64,000 bases of DNA from Danxiaibacter flavus (GCF_041060425.1 NZ_JAULBC010000005.1:186001-250000), one strand, 5' to 3'; shown: positions 1 to 8,630, counted from the first letter of the stretch. Notes: a model not told the origin generated them from the letters alone. Numbers and translations are program-made.

Positions 1-1286
1 ACCTTGTTTGTAGTCGAATTGAACACATAGCCGGAAGGTCCACCAATGCAGGACCAATTGTAGGAAGCGATAGTTCCTAACGGGTCGTATGATGCACTGC
101 CATCCAGGGTAACTGAGTCAACAGGCAATGATATAGAAGACGGAGCCTGCGCTACAGCTAAAGGATTCGGTCCTTGTACAGTCACGACTACGGCGTTGGA
201 TGAACCTGATACTCCTTTGTTGTTGGAAACGGTTAGTTGAATAGTGTATTTACCCGGAGAAAGCTTAGTGAGTGTTGCTATGGATGCAGTGCTGTTGTTA
301 AGCTGGTAACCCGCCGGCCCCGAAAGCACTTTCCATTTATAGGAAATAATCAAAGCTCCGCTGTCGGTGGAAGAGGCAGATCCGTCCAGCGTTATCCCTT
401 TCACAGGAAGCGTAACCGTGTCCGGCACCGAGATATACGGATATACGCGCCTGGTTGCTGTATCCGTTCCCCTGGTGTATTGCAAAAGCCATTCATAAAC
501 GTTTACGCCACGTGGCCTGAATGTTGGATCAAATAGCTTTGTCCAGCTATCATGGCCGCTAACTCCAAATGTGTCGAGCAGGGGCTTCGGATTCATCGGA
601 GGGGTATAAGCGCTGAGAAAATCATACCACCAAAGCGTATACGTATAAGGTATCGTGGGATCTTCAGTATTGGTTGCGAACCACAAGGGCATATTTGTGG
701 CTGCAAGAGTGCTGGATTGCAACGTATCCCCGCTCCAGTCAGTAGATGCGGAAACAATCCCCGCAACCGAATTCGCATCGCTCATGGATGAACTGGCTGA
801 GTACAAGATTCGCCCCGCTCCAAGACTTAGACCGCTCAAATAAACACGTGAATCGTCAATACGATAATGGTGCCTGATATAGTTCATCAGAATATTAAAA
901 TCCTGTGCGGTTTCAATGGCGGTGTTCGCGAGCTGCGGAGAAATCACTATGTACGAATAGTTTTTTCCGCCCACAGTTATAGTCTTTGGAAACAAACCAT
1001 CAGCAATCACCTTTGGCGGCCCGTATGTTAATATCAGCTGCAGATCGGTTTGAGATCCGCTGCCCCGCTCTCCTTTTCCGTGGAAAAACAACAACAGCGG
1101 ATAAGTTTTATTGGACGTTGCATAATCTGCAGGAAGGTACTCCCAGTAACCGCCGATATTTGGAGAAATGTATGTGGTAATTGGCGTAAAGGTTTGCGAA
1201 GAGACATTTAATGCAATCGCGAAGGACAAAAGAACAATCATTGTCCTTTTATAATTTGGCAGGTACGGTACAGTTATGCCTGGCAT
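1..1286 (-). CDS. Secreted esterase-like protein with PKD repeats (C-terminus cut by window edge)
   Basis: The reading frame is open from an ATG at 1286 to the window edge (428 codons), so the C-terminus is missing. A second possible start is Met16 at 1241, directly before the hydrophobic signal-peptide core. The esterase region resembles feruloyl-esterase/dienelactone-hydrolase alpha/beta hydrolases: FFHGKGERG near residue 68 as oxyanion loop, GLSLGAG with nucleophile Ser154, and GHDSW near residue 244 as the likely catalytic His. At least two PKD-like beta-sandwich repeats follow from about residue 280. It is a tandem paralogue of the gene at 1546-2991 and shares most of its motifs. Export and polymer or ester hydrolysis are inferred; the substrate is unknown. 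A sorting domain probably follows beyond the edge but cannot be seen. Confidence 0.85.
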   Translation of the reverse strand, partial: MPGITVPYLPNYKRTMIVLLSFAIALNVSSQTFTPITTYISPNIGGYWEYLPADYATSNKTYPLLLFFHGKGERGSGSQTDLQLILTYGPPKVIADGLFPKTITVGGKNYSYIVISPQLANTAIETAQDFNILMNYIRHHYRIDDSRVYLSGLSLGAGRILYSASSSMSDANSVAGIVSASTDWSGDTLQSSTLAATNMPLWFATNTEDPTIPYTYTLWWYDFLSAYTPPMNPKPLLDTFGVSGHDSWTKLFDPTFRPRGVNVYEWLLQYTRGTDTATRRVYPYISVPDTVTLPVKGITLDGSASSTDSGALIISYKWKVLSGPAGYQLNNSTASIATLTKLSPGKYTIQLTVSNNKGVSGSSNAVVVTVQGPNPLAVAQAPSSISLPVDSVTLDGSASYDPLGTIASYNWSCIGGPSGYVFNSTTNK

Positions 1287-1489
1287 TCTAAATAGGTTTA
1301 AGAATTGTACGGAAATTGTGAAGTGTCTATCTAATCTATCATTTAATCAGGGGGTTTACAAATTTAAAAATTACGCAATTGTAATGCGGAGATTCACTTT
1401 GTGATACGGAAATTTGACTGAATCTGAGTGAGGTTGATGCGATTTTTTGCGGATAATTAGGTTTGATTTATAGCCCCTGCAAATGATAC

Positions 1490-1527
1490 AGTATACTCTG
1501 CAAAGTTTAAGCTTTGCAGAGTATACT
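1490..1527. terminator. Long perfect hairpin between the two esterases
   Basis: A 16-bp perfect inverted repeat (1490-1505 with 1512-1527) encloses a 6-nt loop just after the stop of the 1546-2991 gene. There is no clear U-tract on either strand, so it may be a stabilising or attenuating 3' hairpin rather than a strong intrinsic terminator. Confidence 0.5.
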
Positions 1528-1545
1528 AATAGTAATTTTGAGAAT

Positions 1546-2991
1546 TTATTTACTCAGTTTAATAAACCTTCCGGAAAATTTTTCATTGCCAACAAGAAGT
1601 GTAAGAAAATAAGATCCACCGGTCAGGCCTGAGATGTTTATCTTTTCACTCCAATGAGCAGCTTTTTTTTCTCCAAAGCCTTTGCCCAGGAGTGTTCTGC
1701 CCGACATATCGGTAATATAAACGGAAACTTTTCCCTTTGCATCATTAACAACAGATAGATTCAAATAGTCATTGGCAGGTATCGGAGATAGTTTTAGTGT
1801 CTGAAACGCGTTATTGTCTTTGTCAGGAATCACGTCACGTGAAGAATATTGCTGCGCAGTTGCTGTACGTTGCGCCAATGGCAGCTTAACCGTAAAGGTT
1901 ACGGTCTTACTGTTGCTGCCTGCCTTGTCTGTCACTTTAACACGGAAAGTATATGTCCCGTTGGTCAGGTTTTTAATATTGGTAATCGAGCGTGCAGGAT
2001 TCTCAATAATCGCATTTTTAGGTCCCGCCATATAATTCCACAACCATGAAGTAATTGTACGGCCCGCAACAGTGTAAGAGCCCGAGGCATCCAATGTTAC
2101 AGAGGTTGTGGCAATAGTGTCTCCCGGGTCTGCGATGACTGCCACAGGGCCTGTAGCTGTTGATTCAGTCGTCAGGCTTCTTTTATGCTTCAACATCCAC
2201 TCGTATACGTTTAAACCACGTGGGCGATAGTTGGGGTCATACATCCTGGTCCAGCTATCATGAGACCTGAGCATCGCACTGTCTATGAGTGGTGGATTGG
2301 TCATTGCCGGCGTGTATGTTTTTAAATACTGATACCACCAAAACGTATTCGAATAGGGGATCTGATAATCCAATGTATTGCCGAACAACCATATCGGCAA
2401 GTTAGCGGCAGCTATTCTTTTCGCGCTTGCTACATCTCCACTCCAATCAGTGGATGCAGATGTAAGCGCTGCAATGGATTTCGCATTTTCCACAGAAGAG
2501 CCTGCCGCATGCAATATTCTTCCTGCACCAAGGCTTAGGCCCGTTACGTAAATCCGCGATTCGTCTATCCGGTAGCGCGATTTAATGTAGGTCATCAACG
2601 CATTATAATCTGAGTCTACCGGGATCTCCCTGTTTCTCAACTGCGGAGAGATCACTATAAAAGAAAATTGCTGTCCATCTACTGTGAATGTCTTGGGAAA
2701 CAGTCCTTCATTTATCAGTTTGGGCGGACCGTATAATAAAATGCGTTTTAGATCTTCTGTAGTGCCATTACCACGTTCGGCCTTGCCGTGAAAAAAAACA
2801 AGCAAAGGGTATTTCTTTACTGAAGTGCTATATCCCTGGGGAAGATGTTCATAGTATCCCCAAAGATTTGGCGTAATGACAGTACTTATTGGTTTGTGTG
2901 TCTGAGAAAAGCTTGCTATACCAGGGATCAGACAAAGAATAAAAATCCATGCCTGGCGGGCATGAACGGGATTATGCGCAGCAGGTTTCAT
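1546..2991 (-). CDS. Secreted alpha/beta-hydrolase esterase with PKD domain and type IX sorting domain
   Basis: The 481-residue protein has an N-terminal signal peptide (about 1-30, ending IASFSQ) and an esterase domain of about residues 55-270. Visible motifs are FFHGKAERG, GLSLGAG with nucleophile Ser153, SASTDWSGD and SHDSW with likely catalytic His244. A PKD domain (about 281-370) is followed by a C-terminal domain from about residue 397 (LSPIPANDYL to the end) of the Por/type IX secretion sorting type. The protein is therefore expected to be exported across the outer membrane. It probably cleaves esters in plant or microbial polymers; the substrate cannot be read from sequence. It lies upstream of, and is paralogous to, the truncated gene at the window edge, which suggests a local duplication. 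The start is an ATG directly before the basic n-region. Confidence 0.88.
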   Translation of the reverse strand: MKPAAHNPVHARQAWIFILCLIPGIASFSQTHKPISTVITPNLWGYYEHLPQGYSTSVKKYPLLVFFHGKAERGNGTTEDLKRILLYGPPKLINEGLFPKTFTVDGQQFSFIVISPQLRNREIPVDSDYNALMTYIKSRYRIDESRIYVTGLSLGAGRILHAAGSSVENAKSIAALTSASTDWSGDVASAKRIAAANLPIWLFGNTLDYQIPYSNTFWWYQYLKTYTPAMTNPPLIDSAMLRSHDSWTRMYDPNYRPRGLNVYEWMLKHKRSLTTESTATGPVAVIADPGDTIATTSVTLDASGSYTVAGRTITSWLWNYMAGPKNAIIENPARSITNIKNLTNGTYTFRVKVTDKAGSNSKTVTFTVKLPLAQRTATAQQYSSRDVIPDKDNNAFQTLKLSPIPANDYLNLSVVNDAKGKVSVYITDMSGRTLLGKGFGEKKAAHWSEKINISGLTGGSYFLTLLVGNEKFSGRFIKLSK

Positions 2992-3196
2992 GTTAACAGG
3001 TTAAAACGTTAGGCAGTCAACATCATCAAATAATGTGCTTTTATTGTTTTTTAGAGATTAAAATATTTGCAGGAACACAAAAAAATTAATCCGCACAAGT
3101 ACAATGACAAAACATTAAAAGATCCCACGGGAGCGGAACACCAGGGTTTTGTGAAGGCGATGGCCAGTTGAACGATATAATAAAACAAGTATTTAG

Positions 3197-3568
3197 TTAT
3201 TCTTCTTTTTGTTCCATCAGTGCAACATATGCTCCTCCGGGATCCTGGATTACAACAAATGAAGAAGCGCCTTGTGCATGGCGCGGCCCATCAACAACAC
3301 GACCTCCCAAAGCGATACATTTTTCAATACTTGCATCAAGATTTTCTACAGTTATATAATTAAGCCATTGTGGAGGCAGGTTTATATTGACCCCTTTATT
3401 ATGACAAATTCCTGCAACAGGTTCATCATTGCTCATCATCACATAATCCTCATAGTCGCCCATGCTCAGGCCGCTGGCGGTCCAGCCGGCTACCTGTTCA
3501 TAAAAACGCTTTACGCTTTCTGCATTTTCAACTGTGAGATCAAGCCACAAAATTCTACCTGTTTTCAT
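3197..3568 (-). CDS. VOC-family (glyoxalase/bleomycin-resistance fold) protein
   Basis: This 123-residue protein has the length and beta-alpha-beta-beta-beta pattern of a single vicinal-oxygen-chelate module pair. The first half is GRILWLDLTVENAESVKRFY. The second half contains LNYITVENLDASIEKC and ends QDPGGAYVALME. The glutamate in VALME and similar positions fit metal-binding sites of the family, but the usual paired histidines are not obvious. The reaction is unknown. It stands alone between two unrelated minus-strand genes. Confidence 0.82.
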   Translation of the reverse strand: MKTGRILWLDLTVENAESVKRFYEQVAGWTASGLSMGDYEDYVMMSNDEPVAGICHNKGVNINLPPQWLNYITVENLDASIEKCIALGGRVVDGPRHAQGASSFVVIQDPGGAYVALMEQKEE

Positions 3569-3664
3569 TTGTCAGTATTTTGGCATTTGTTTCATCTGTA
3601 CTGGTTCCGGACACTCATCTTAAGCAGGCACAAAAACATGCTCAAATAAAACAGATTGCATCAG

Positions 3665-4759
3665 CTAGTCATCAAATCTTTGACCTGCCCTGGGTATTAC
3701 CAGCAAGCTTTTGCGAAGCGTTTGTTTGAGCTGTGTCTTAACAATTTGTCCCATTGTTTTACACCTGAGGAAGAGCGTTTGTTTAAAATAGTCAGCTAAT
3801 TCTACGCGAAGCTGTTCAATTTTTTCAGGCTTGGAAATATCATCGGTATTCATAATATCCAACAACTCTTTGATCCTGTACCGAGAAGAAACCAACCTGA
3901 TTGTGATCATGGTTCTTTCTTCCGCCTGGTATTGGGAAATACTTTCTTTATCCAGTTGCTTTAAAACTTCCTGGACAATAGGATAATTCTCCTTGAAGAA
4001 CTGGGGAAGATATAAATTCCTTCTTCCTTCATAACTCTGCTGATCAAAATCTATTGCACGGATGCGATATTGGAAATCTTCTATATCCGGCGTAATATTC
4101 ACTACGAAATTATAACTCCGCATATCACCCAGCAATCGCACAAAACAACGTTCATTAAACTTCACAAATTCTTTCGCAAACCTGATAACATTTGTATCGG
4201 AACGATACAGATAATTTTTGATGAAATCATCGCCGGGAATTCCGGGAATATGCTCTTCCACCAACGTATTGCCTGCAGTTAGAAATGTAATACGATTTGG
4301 AGATAACAAATGCTCCAGCTCAAGTCCATATATCCGGCTGGAGTCGGCTTGCTTAATGTAGTAATGATCGTAATTGTCGTTAAACTTATTTACGATACGA
4401 ATTCTGAAAGGATGGCTGTTTCCAAAACTGCAGAAATCTATGCGTGCCACATCAAGATGTGTGTTGTAGCTGAAGTCACCTTCAGTTTTCAGTATTGCAT
4501 AAATATCAACAAGTGCTTCGCGCAAATATTCCCACTCACGCATATCGTATGTAACAGTTTCCCAAAGTGTTTCTTTGCCGTTCTTATCTTTTAAGGGAAT
4601 GGAATATGTGAAGCGGAGAAGATCATTATAACTTGCCGGCAGCTTCACCTCGCGACCATATTTTTTCAGGTATTGACGCAAAAAATCATTGACAGGAAAA
4701 ATGGGCTTTTTTCTGGATGGACGTATATGCTCAACCGAATGGAAATTAACCTCTACCAT
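3665..4759 (-). CDS. Uncharacterised protein with a kinase/phosphotransferase-like motif set
   Basis: I do not recognise a named family for this 364-residue protein. Inspection shows a possible protein-kinase-like (APH/HipA-type) arrangement. YYIKQA near residue 133 could carry the ATP lysine, and LELEHLL a helix-C glutamate. GDMRSYNFVV near 212-221 resembles the catalytic loop G-D-x-x-x-x-N, and AIDFDQQS near 234-241 resembles the metal-binding D-F-D. A helical C-terminal tail ends in a basic stretch. There is no signal peptide, so it is likely cytoplasmic. The start is ATG 4759. The kinase reading is inference from motif spacing only; it could instead be a structural relative without activity. 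Confidence 0.75.
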   Translation of the reverse strand: MVEVNFHSVEHIRPSRKKPIFPVNDFLRQYLKKYGREVKLPASYNDLLRFTYSIPLKDKNGKETLWETVTYDMREWEYLREALVDIYAILKTEGDFSYNTHLDVARIDFCSFGNSHPFRIRIVNKFNDNYDHYYIKQADSSRIYGLELEHLLSPNRITFLTAGNTLVEEHIPGIPGDDFIKNYLYRSDTNVIRFAKEFVKFNERCFVRLLGDMRSYNFVVNITPDIEDFQYRIRAIDFDQQSYEGRRNLYLPQFFKENYPIVQEVLKQLDKESISQYQAEERTMITIRLVSSRYRIKELLDIMNTDDISKPEKIEQLRVELADYFKQTLFLRCKTMGQIVKTQLKQTLRKSLLVIPRAGQRFDD

Positions 4760-4793
4760 GTGGTGAAATTACGATTTGGATTTGGAATTTAGG

Positions 4794-5044
4794 GTCTGGA
4801 CCGGGATTTAGGGGATTTGAGGATTGACGGGATTGCAGTGAAAGTCAAAATGCAAAAGTCAAAATGCAAAACCTGAGTCTGGACCGGGATTTGGGGGATT
4901 TGAGGATTGACGGGATTGGATTTATTTCCTATTCAAAAATGATTTGAAACGTCAATTAACAATTCATACGATCAAAATGAAAGCGTGAATATGACAGCAG
5001 TTAATCCTACTAATCCACGAATCCCACAAATCCTGGTTCAGACA
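4794..5044. repeat. Intergenic GGATT-rich repeat, three copies
   Basis: Two 42-nt direct copies (4794-4835 and 4877-4918) differ at a single base. A third, diverged copy lies at 5003-5044 on the opposite strand. All start with GTCTG-ACC-GGATTT and continue as GGATT runs. This matches a repeat style I know from other Bacteroidota intergenic regions. The first two copies are separated by a small tandem duplication of AAGTCAAAATGCA. Confidence 0.8.
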
Positions 5045-5046
5045 TC

Positions 5047-6081
5047 CTAATTATAGATATAAATCTCAATCGTTCCGTCCTTCTTAATCGCGCCACGGTA
5101 CATGCCTGCGGTGTTGAAAGGCATAGTCATATTGCCGTTTTTATCGAGGGCTATCAGGCCCCCATCGCCGCCCAGTTTGCCCACTTTTTCAATAACAGTT
5201 TTTCCTGCCTCACTAACGGAGAGTCCTTTGTATTCCATTAAAGCGGAAAGATCATGAGCTACCACATTTCTGATGTAAAATTCGCCCCAGCCGGTACAGG
5301 AAACTGCGACAGTATTGTTATTGGCATAAGTACCTGCACCGATGATTGGCGCATCTCCAACGCGTCCGTATTTTTTATTCGTCATTCCGCCTGTGGAAGT
5401 GCCTGCGGCAAGATCTCCGTTGTTATCCAGTGCAACACAACCAACCGTTCCGAATTTGTAGTCGATATTGATGATCCCCAATTTCTTTTGATCGGTTTGC
5501 TGATTGAAGCTGTGATCAAGCTTCGCTTTGATTGAGTCTTCTTTCAATGCTTTTTGCAATCCATCCCAGCGTTCTTTTGTCCAGAAGTATTTCGGATCAA
5601 CTATCTGCAGTCCTGCTTCTTTTGCAAATTGCTCCGCTCCTTTTCCAATCAGCATTACGTGCTCTGATTTTTCCATCACTGCTCTCGCTGCACTGATCGG
5701 GTTTCTTATAGTAGTTACACCAGCTACAGATCCCGCAGCAAGTGTACGTCCATTCATAATTGCAGCATCCAGTTCGTTACGTCCGTCATGCGTAAACACA
5801 GCCCCTTTGCCAGCATTAAAATGCGGGTCATCTTCCAATACCCGGATGGTTGCTTCTACAGCATCAATACTCGACTTGCCAGACTTCAACACAGCATAAC
5901 CCGTTTCAAGTGCTTTTTGTAATACAGAACGATAGACAGCTTCTTTTTCAGGTGTCATGTTTTGACGTGTAATTGTTCCTGCGCCTCCATGGATCACCAA
6001 AATATAATCGCCTTTTTGCTGAGCGAATAAAGAAGATAAGATGACCATGCTGCACATGAAAAATAAAAGCAGACGTTTCAT
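5047..6081 (-). CDS. Secreted isoaspartyl peptidase / L-asparaginase (Ntn hydrolase)
   Basis: This 344-residue protein hydrolyses isoaspartyl dipeptides or asparagine in its family. It has an N-terminal signal peptide (1 to about 20, ending LFAQ), then VIHGGAGTI, the first conserved strand of plant-type asparaginases. The autocleavage site is GTVGCVALD, where the threonine becomes the N-terminal nucleophile of the beta subunit. It is followed by STGGMTNKKYGRVGDAPIIG and GAGTYANN, which form the substrate pocket. Length fits the family. The signal peptide places it in the periplasm. The ATG at 6081 directly precedes the basic KR of the signal. Confidence 0.93.
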   Translation of the reverse strand: MKRLLLFFMCSMVILSSLFAQQKGDYILVIHGGAGTITRQNMTPEKEAVYRSVLQKALETGYAVLKSGKSSIDAVEATIRVLEDDPHFNAGKGAVFTHDGRNELDAAIMNGRTLAAGSVAGVTTIRNPISAARAVMEKSEHVMLIGKGAEQFAKEAGLQIVDPKYFWTKERWDGLQKALKEDSIKAKLDHSFNQQTDQKKLGIINIDYKFGTVGCVALDNNGDLAAGTSTGGMTNKKYGRVGDAPIIGAGTYANNNTVAVSCTGWGEFYIRNVVAHDLSALMEYKGLSVSEAGKTVIEKVGKLGGDGGLIALDKNGNMTMPFNTAGMYRGAIKKDGTIEIYIYN

Positions 6082-6205
6082 GCAGTAGTAGATTTAACTC
6101 TTGGTTTGATCAATTGTTATTAGTGAAGATACATTCAAAGGGAAGATCTTCCCATCCCGCAGATAAATAAATTTCGATTCGAATTTTTTTATGCAAGAAA
6201 GTTTA

Positions 6206-6213
6206 TAGCTTTG
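6206..6213 (+). promoter_or_regulatory. Putative -7 box upstream of rtcB
   Basis: TAGCTTTG matches the Bacteroidota -7 consensus TAnnTTTG and is followed by C, as is typical. No good TTG -33 element sits at the right distance. If used, it would give rtcB an untranslated leader of about 320 nt. Confidence 0.35.
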
Positions 6214-6294
6214 CAGCGCTAAACTTTACAAACCCAAACTTCAGTGGAGGGTTTTATATATGCTTGAACAATAACTACATATCGCATTGACGTC

Positions 6295-6527
6295 TCCGGA
6301 GTTGCTTATCCGGACATTTATTTCCATTCTGTATTGATGTATCCCTTAGCCATTTGCAATCATTTACAAATGCATGGCATAAATCAATTGTGCGCTGACA
6401 TTTAATCCAGAACGCGAAATATTCCCGTCGCCAACAAATTCCAGTCATTTTTTATCCATGCAACAGCGTAAGGGAATTCTATTGCCCTTACTCATCACGT
6501 TGCGCTTAATCGCTGCATAATAGCAGC
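6295..6527 (+). promoter_or_regulatory. Structured leader region of rtcB-prfH
   Basis: The 459-nt gap 6082-6540 has no convincing ORF. It holds three small hairpins on the rtcB side: TCCGGA 6295-6300 with 6309-6314; GTAAGGG 6468-6474 with CCCTTAC 6485-6491; and GCTGC 6512-6516 with GCAGC 6523-6527, the last only 13 nt before the start codon. Their proximity to the start suggests control of translation or transcript processing; this is inference. Confidence 0.35.
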
Positions 6528-6540
6528 TAAATACAACAGA

Positions 6541-7947
6541 ATGAAAACTGTTATACAACTAAAAGAACTAAGCAAGCTGGGCTATACAACAGATATCAGT
6601 CGCAGCATTGCAGTCAATATTATATCAAGGCATTGCAAGCATGAATCCAGGCACGCACTAGCTGAAATTTTAAAAAACATTTTGCTCGAACCATCACAAT
6701 GGAAAACACATGAAGTATGGGGAAAGCTTGCACAACAGTTCTGTGACGAAGAAGAACAACCACAGGCTGATTTTTATTCATTGAAAGATGAAACAAATGC
6801 TGCACCGTGCAAAACATATGGCTCGAAAAACATCGATAACGCTGCAAAGCAACAAATGCGTGTAGCACTACAATTACCGGTCGCAACAAAAGGCGCTTTA
6901 ATGCCCGATGCGCATGGCGGGTATGGATTACCTATAGGAGGTGTACTTGCAACTGACAACGCAGTGATTCCTTATGCGGTTGGTGTTGATATCGGATGCC
7001 GCATGGCACTTACGATTTTCAATGAAAATGAAAAATATGTTCAGCGCTACACTCACCAGGTAAAAGAAGCGATCAGACAGTGGACGCATTTTGGAACAGA
7101 GGGAGCGCTTGAAGTAAGACAGGAACATGAAGTAATGGATAATCCGTCTTTCGAAGCGACATCATTACTAAAAGAATTAAAAGGTAAGGCCTTCAGGCAG
7201 TTGGGAAGCTCAGGTAGCGGCAATCACTTTGTTGAATTCGGTACGATTGAAGTAGTTGAAAACAATTCATTGCAGATACCAGCAGGAAGATACACAGCAC
7301 TGCTCTCCCACTCAGGTTCACGCGGTTTGGGCGCAGCCATTGCCATGCATTATTCCAAAATTGCAAGAGATGTTTGCAAGCTTCCACGCGAAGCGCAACA
7401 ATTGGCATGGTTGGATATGGCAAAAGAAGAGGGACAGGAGTATTGGCTAAGTATGAACCTGGCCGGGGAATACGCCCAAGCATGTCACGAAAGGATTCAC
7501 GCTAACCTCACAAAGGCATTGGGATTGCAACCACTGGTAGGCATAAGCAACCATCACAACTTCGCATGGAAAGATATGATTGAAGGCCGCGAGATGATTA
7601 TACATCGTAAGGGTGCAACACCTGCTCACGCAGGAGAAATGGGTATTATTCCAGGTAGCATGACTACGCCCGGTTACCTGGTTTGCGGCAAAGGAAATGC
7701 TGAATCATTGTACTCTGCTTCACATGGAGCCGGCCGCGAAATGAGCAGAAAAAAAGCGAAAGAAACTTTCACCAACTCAGCATTGAGAAAAATGTTGTCA
7801 CAGGCAGGCGTTACACTCATCGGTGGCAGTGTGGAAGAAGCTCCTGGCGCTTACAAAAACATTGACACAATCATGCAGGCCCAGACTAGCCTGGTAGACA
7901 TCCAGGGAAAGTTTATGCCTGGAATTGTAAGAATGGACCGGGATTAA
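6541..7947 (+). CDS. rtcB: RtcB-family RNA ligase (PrfH-associated)
   Basis: RtcB joins RNA ends carrying 2',3'-cyclic phosphate or 3'-phosphate to 5'-hydroxyl, using GTP and manganese. In this 468-residue protein the motifs are in family order: PDAHGGYGLPIGG (D123), VGVDIGCRM (C153), GSGNHFVEFG (H229), LSHSGSRGLG (H257), SNHHNFAW (H338/H339) and SASHGAGREMSR, where H395 is the expected guanylylated histidine. All metal and GTP residues appear present. About 100 residues precede the core, more than in E. coli RtcB. The gene is followed 61 nt later by prfH. That pairing is known for the RtcB2-PrfH system, which rescues and reseals ribosomes cleaved in the 16S decoding centre, so that is the likely job here rather than tRNA splicing. 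Confidence 0.95.
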   Translation: MKTVIQLKELSKLGYTTDISRSIAVNIISRHCKHESRHALAEILKNILLEPSQWKTHEVWGKLAQQFCDEEEQPQADFYSLKDETNAAPCKTYGSKNIDNAAKQQMRVALQLPVATKGALMPDAHGGYGLPIGGVLATDNAVIPYAVGVDIGCRMALTIFNENEKYVQRYTHQVKEAIRQWTHFGTEGALEVRQEHEVMDNPSFEATSLLKELKGKAFRQLGSSGSGNHFVEFGTIEVVENNSLQIPAGRYTALLSHSGSRGLGAAIAMHYSKIARDVCKLPREAQQLAWLDMAKEEGQEYWLSMNLAGEYAQACHERIHANLTKALGLQPLVGISNHHNFAWKDMIEGREMIIHRKGATPAHAGEMGIIPGSMTTPGYLVCGKGNAESLYSASHGAGREMSRKKAKETFTNSALRKMLSQAGVTLIGGSVEEAPGAYKNIDTIMQAQTSLVDIQGKFMPGIVRMDRD

Positions 7948-7974
7948 GTCAATTAAAAAATTATCAAATCAAAG

Positions 7975-7997
7975 GCCGGCTGTTTGATGCAGCCGGC
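7975..7997 (+). promoter_or_regulatory. rtcB-prfH intergenic hairpin
   Basis: A perfect 8-bp GC-rich stem (GCCGGCTG 7975-7982 with CAGCCGGC 7990-7997, 7-nt loop) fills the gap and ends 11 nt before the prfH start. There is no U-tract, so it is unlikely to be a terminator. It may tune prfH translation or act as an mRNA processing site. Confidence 0.5.
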
Positions 7998-8008
7998 ATC
8001 GTCCTAAT

Positions 8009-8623
8009 ATGGAAGAACAATTAATTCAAATAAGTGCAGGACGCGGACCGGAAGAATGTAGTCGCGTTGTAGCCAAAGTTGTAGAACGCATTTTACGTGA
8101 AGCCAGAACAAACAATATAGAAGCAAAGATGGCAGATAGCGTAAAAGGTCATTTAAAAGATACATTGGCTTCGGCGCTAATAGTTCTGCGCGGAAAGCAT
8201 GCAGCTCACCTTGCAGAAAAATGGCAGGGAACGGTACAATGGATCGCGCAAAGCCCGTACCGTAAGTTCCATCGCAGAAAAAACTGGTTTGTAAGCGTGC
8301 AGCTTTTTGATGCCGCACAGAAAGCAGCCTTTAATGAAAAGGATGTTTCTTATAAAACCTGCCGTGCGTCCGGACCTGGCGGTCAACACGTCAACAAAAC
8401 GGAGACAGCAGTTAGAGCAACACATCAGCCTTCCGGCATAAGCGTAGTCGCATTAACCGAACGTTCTCAACTGCAAAACAAAAAGGAGGCATTGGAAAGG
8501 CTTCGTTGTAAAGTACTTGCCTGGCAAATGGAAAAGAATATGGATGCTGCCAAAGAACAATGGCTGCAACATACCAATTTGAAACGTGGAGATGCGGGAA
8601 TGGTTATTGAGGAACCATTGTAA
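8009..8623 (+). CDS. prfH: Peptide chain release factor homologue PrfH
   Basis: This 204-residue class-I release-factor relative lacks the stop-codon-recognition domain of RF1/RF2 and keeps the catalytic domain. The GGQ peptidyl-tRNA hydrolysis motif lies at residues 124-126 in SGPGGQHVNKTETAVRATH. The RKNWF stretch near 90-94 is characteristic of PrfH. PrfH releases the peptide from ribosomes damaged at the decoding centre so that the cognate RtcB can religate the 16S rRNA; this role is established for other PrfH-RtcB2 pairs and inferred here. The gene lies 61 nt downstream of rtcB with a hairpin in the gap. No strong ribosome-binding site is visible. Confidence 0.93.
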   Translation: MEEQLIQISAGRGPEECSRVVAKVVERILREARTNNIEAKMADSVKGHLKDTLASALIVLRGKHAAHLAEKWQGTVQWIAQSPYRKFHRRKNWFVSVQLFDAAQKAAFNEKDVSYKTCRASGPGGQHVNKTETAVRATHQPSGISVVALTERSQLQNKKEALERLRCKVLAWQMEKNMDAAKEQWLQHTNLKRGDAGMVIEEPL

Positions 8624-8630
8624 AAAATTC

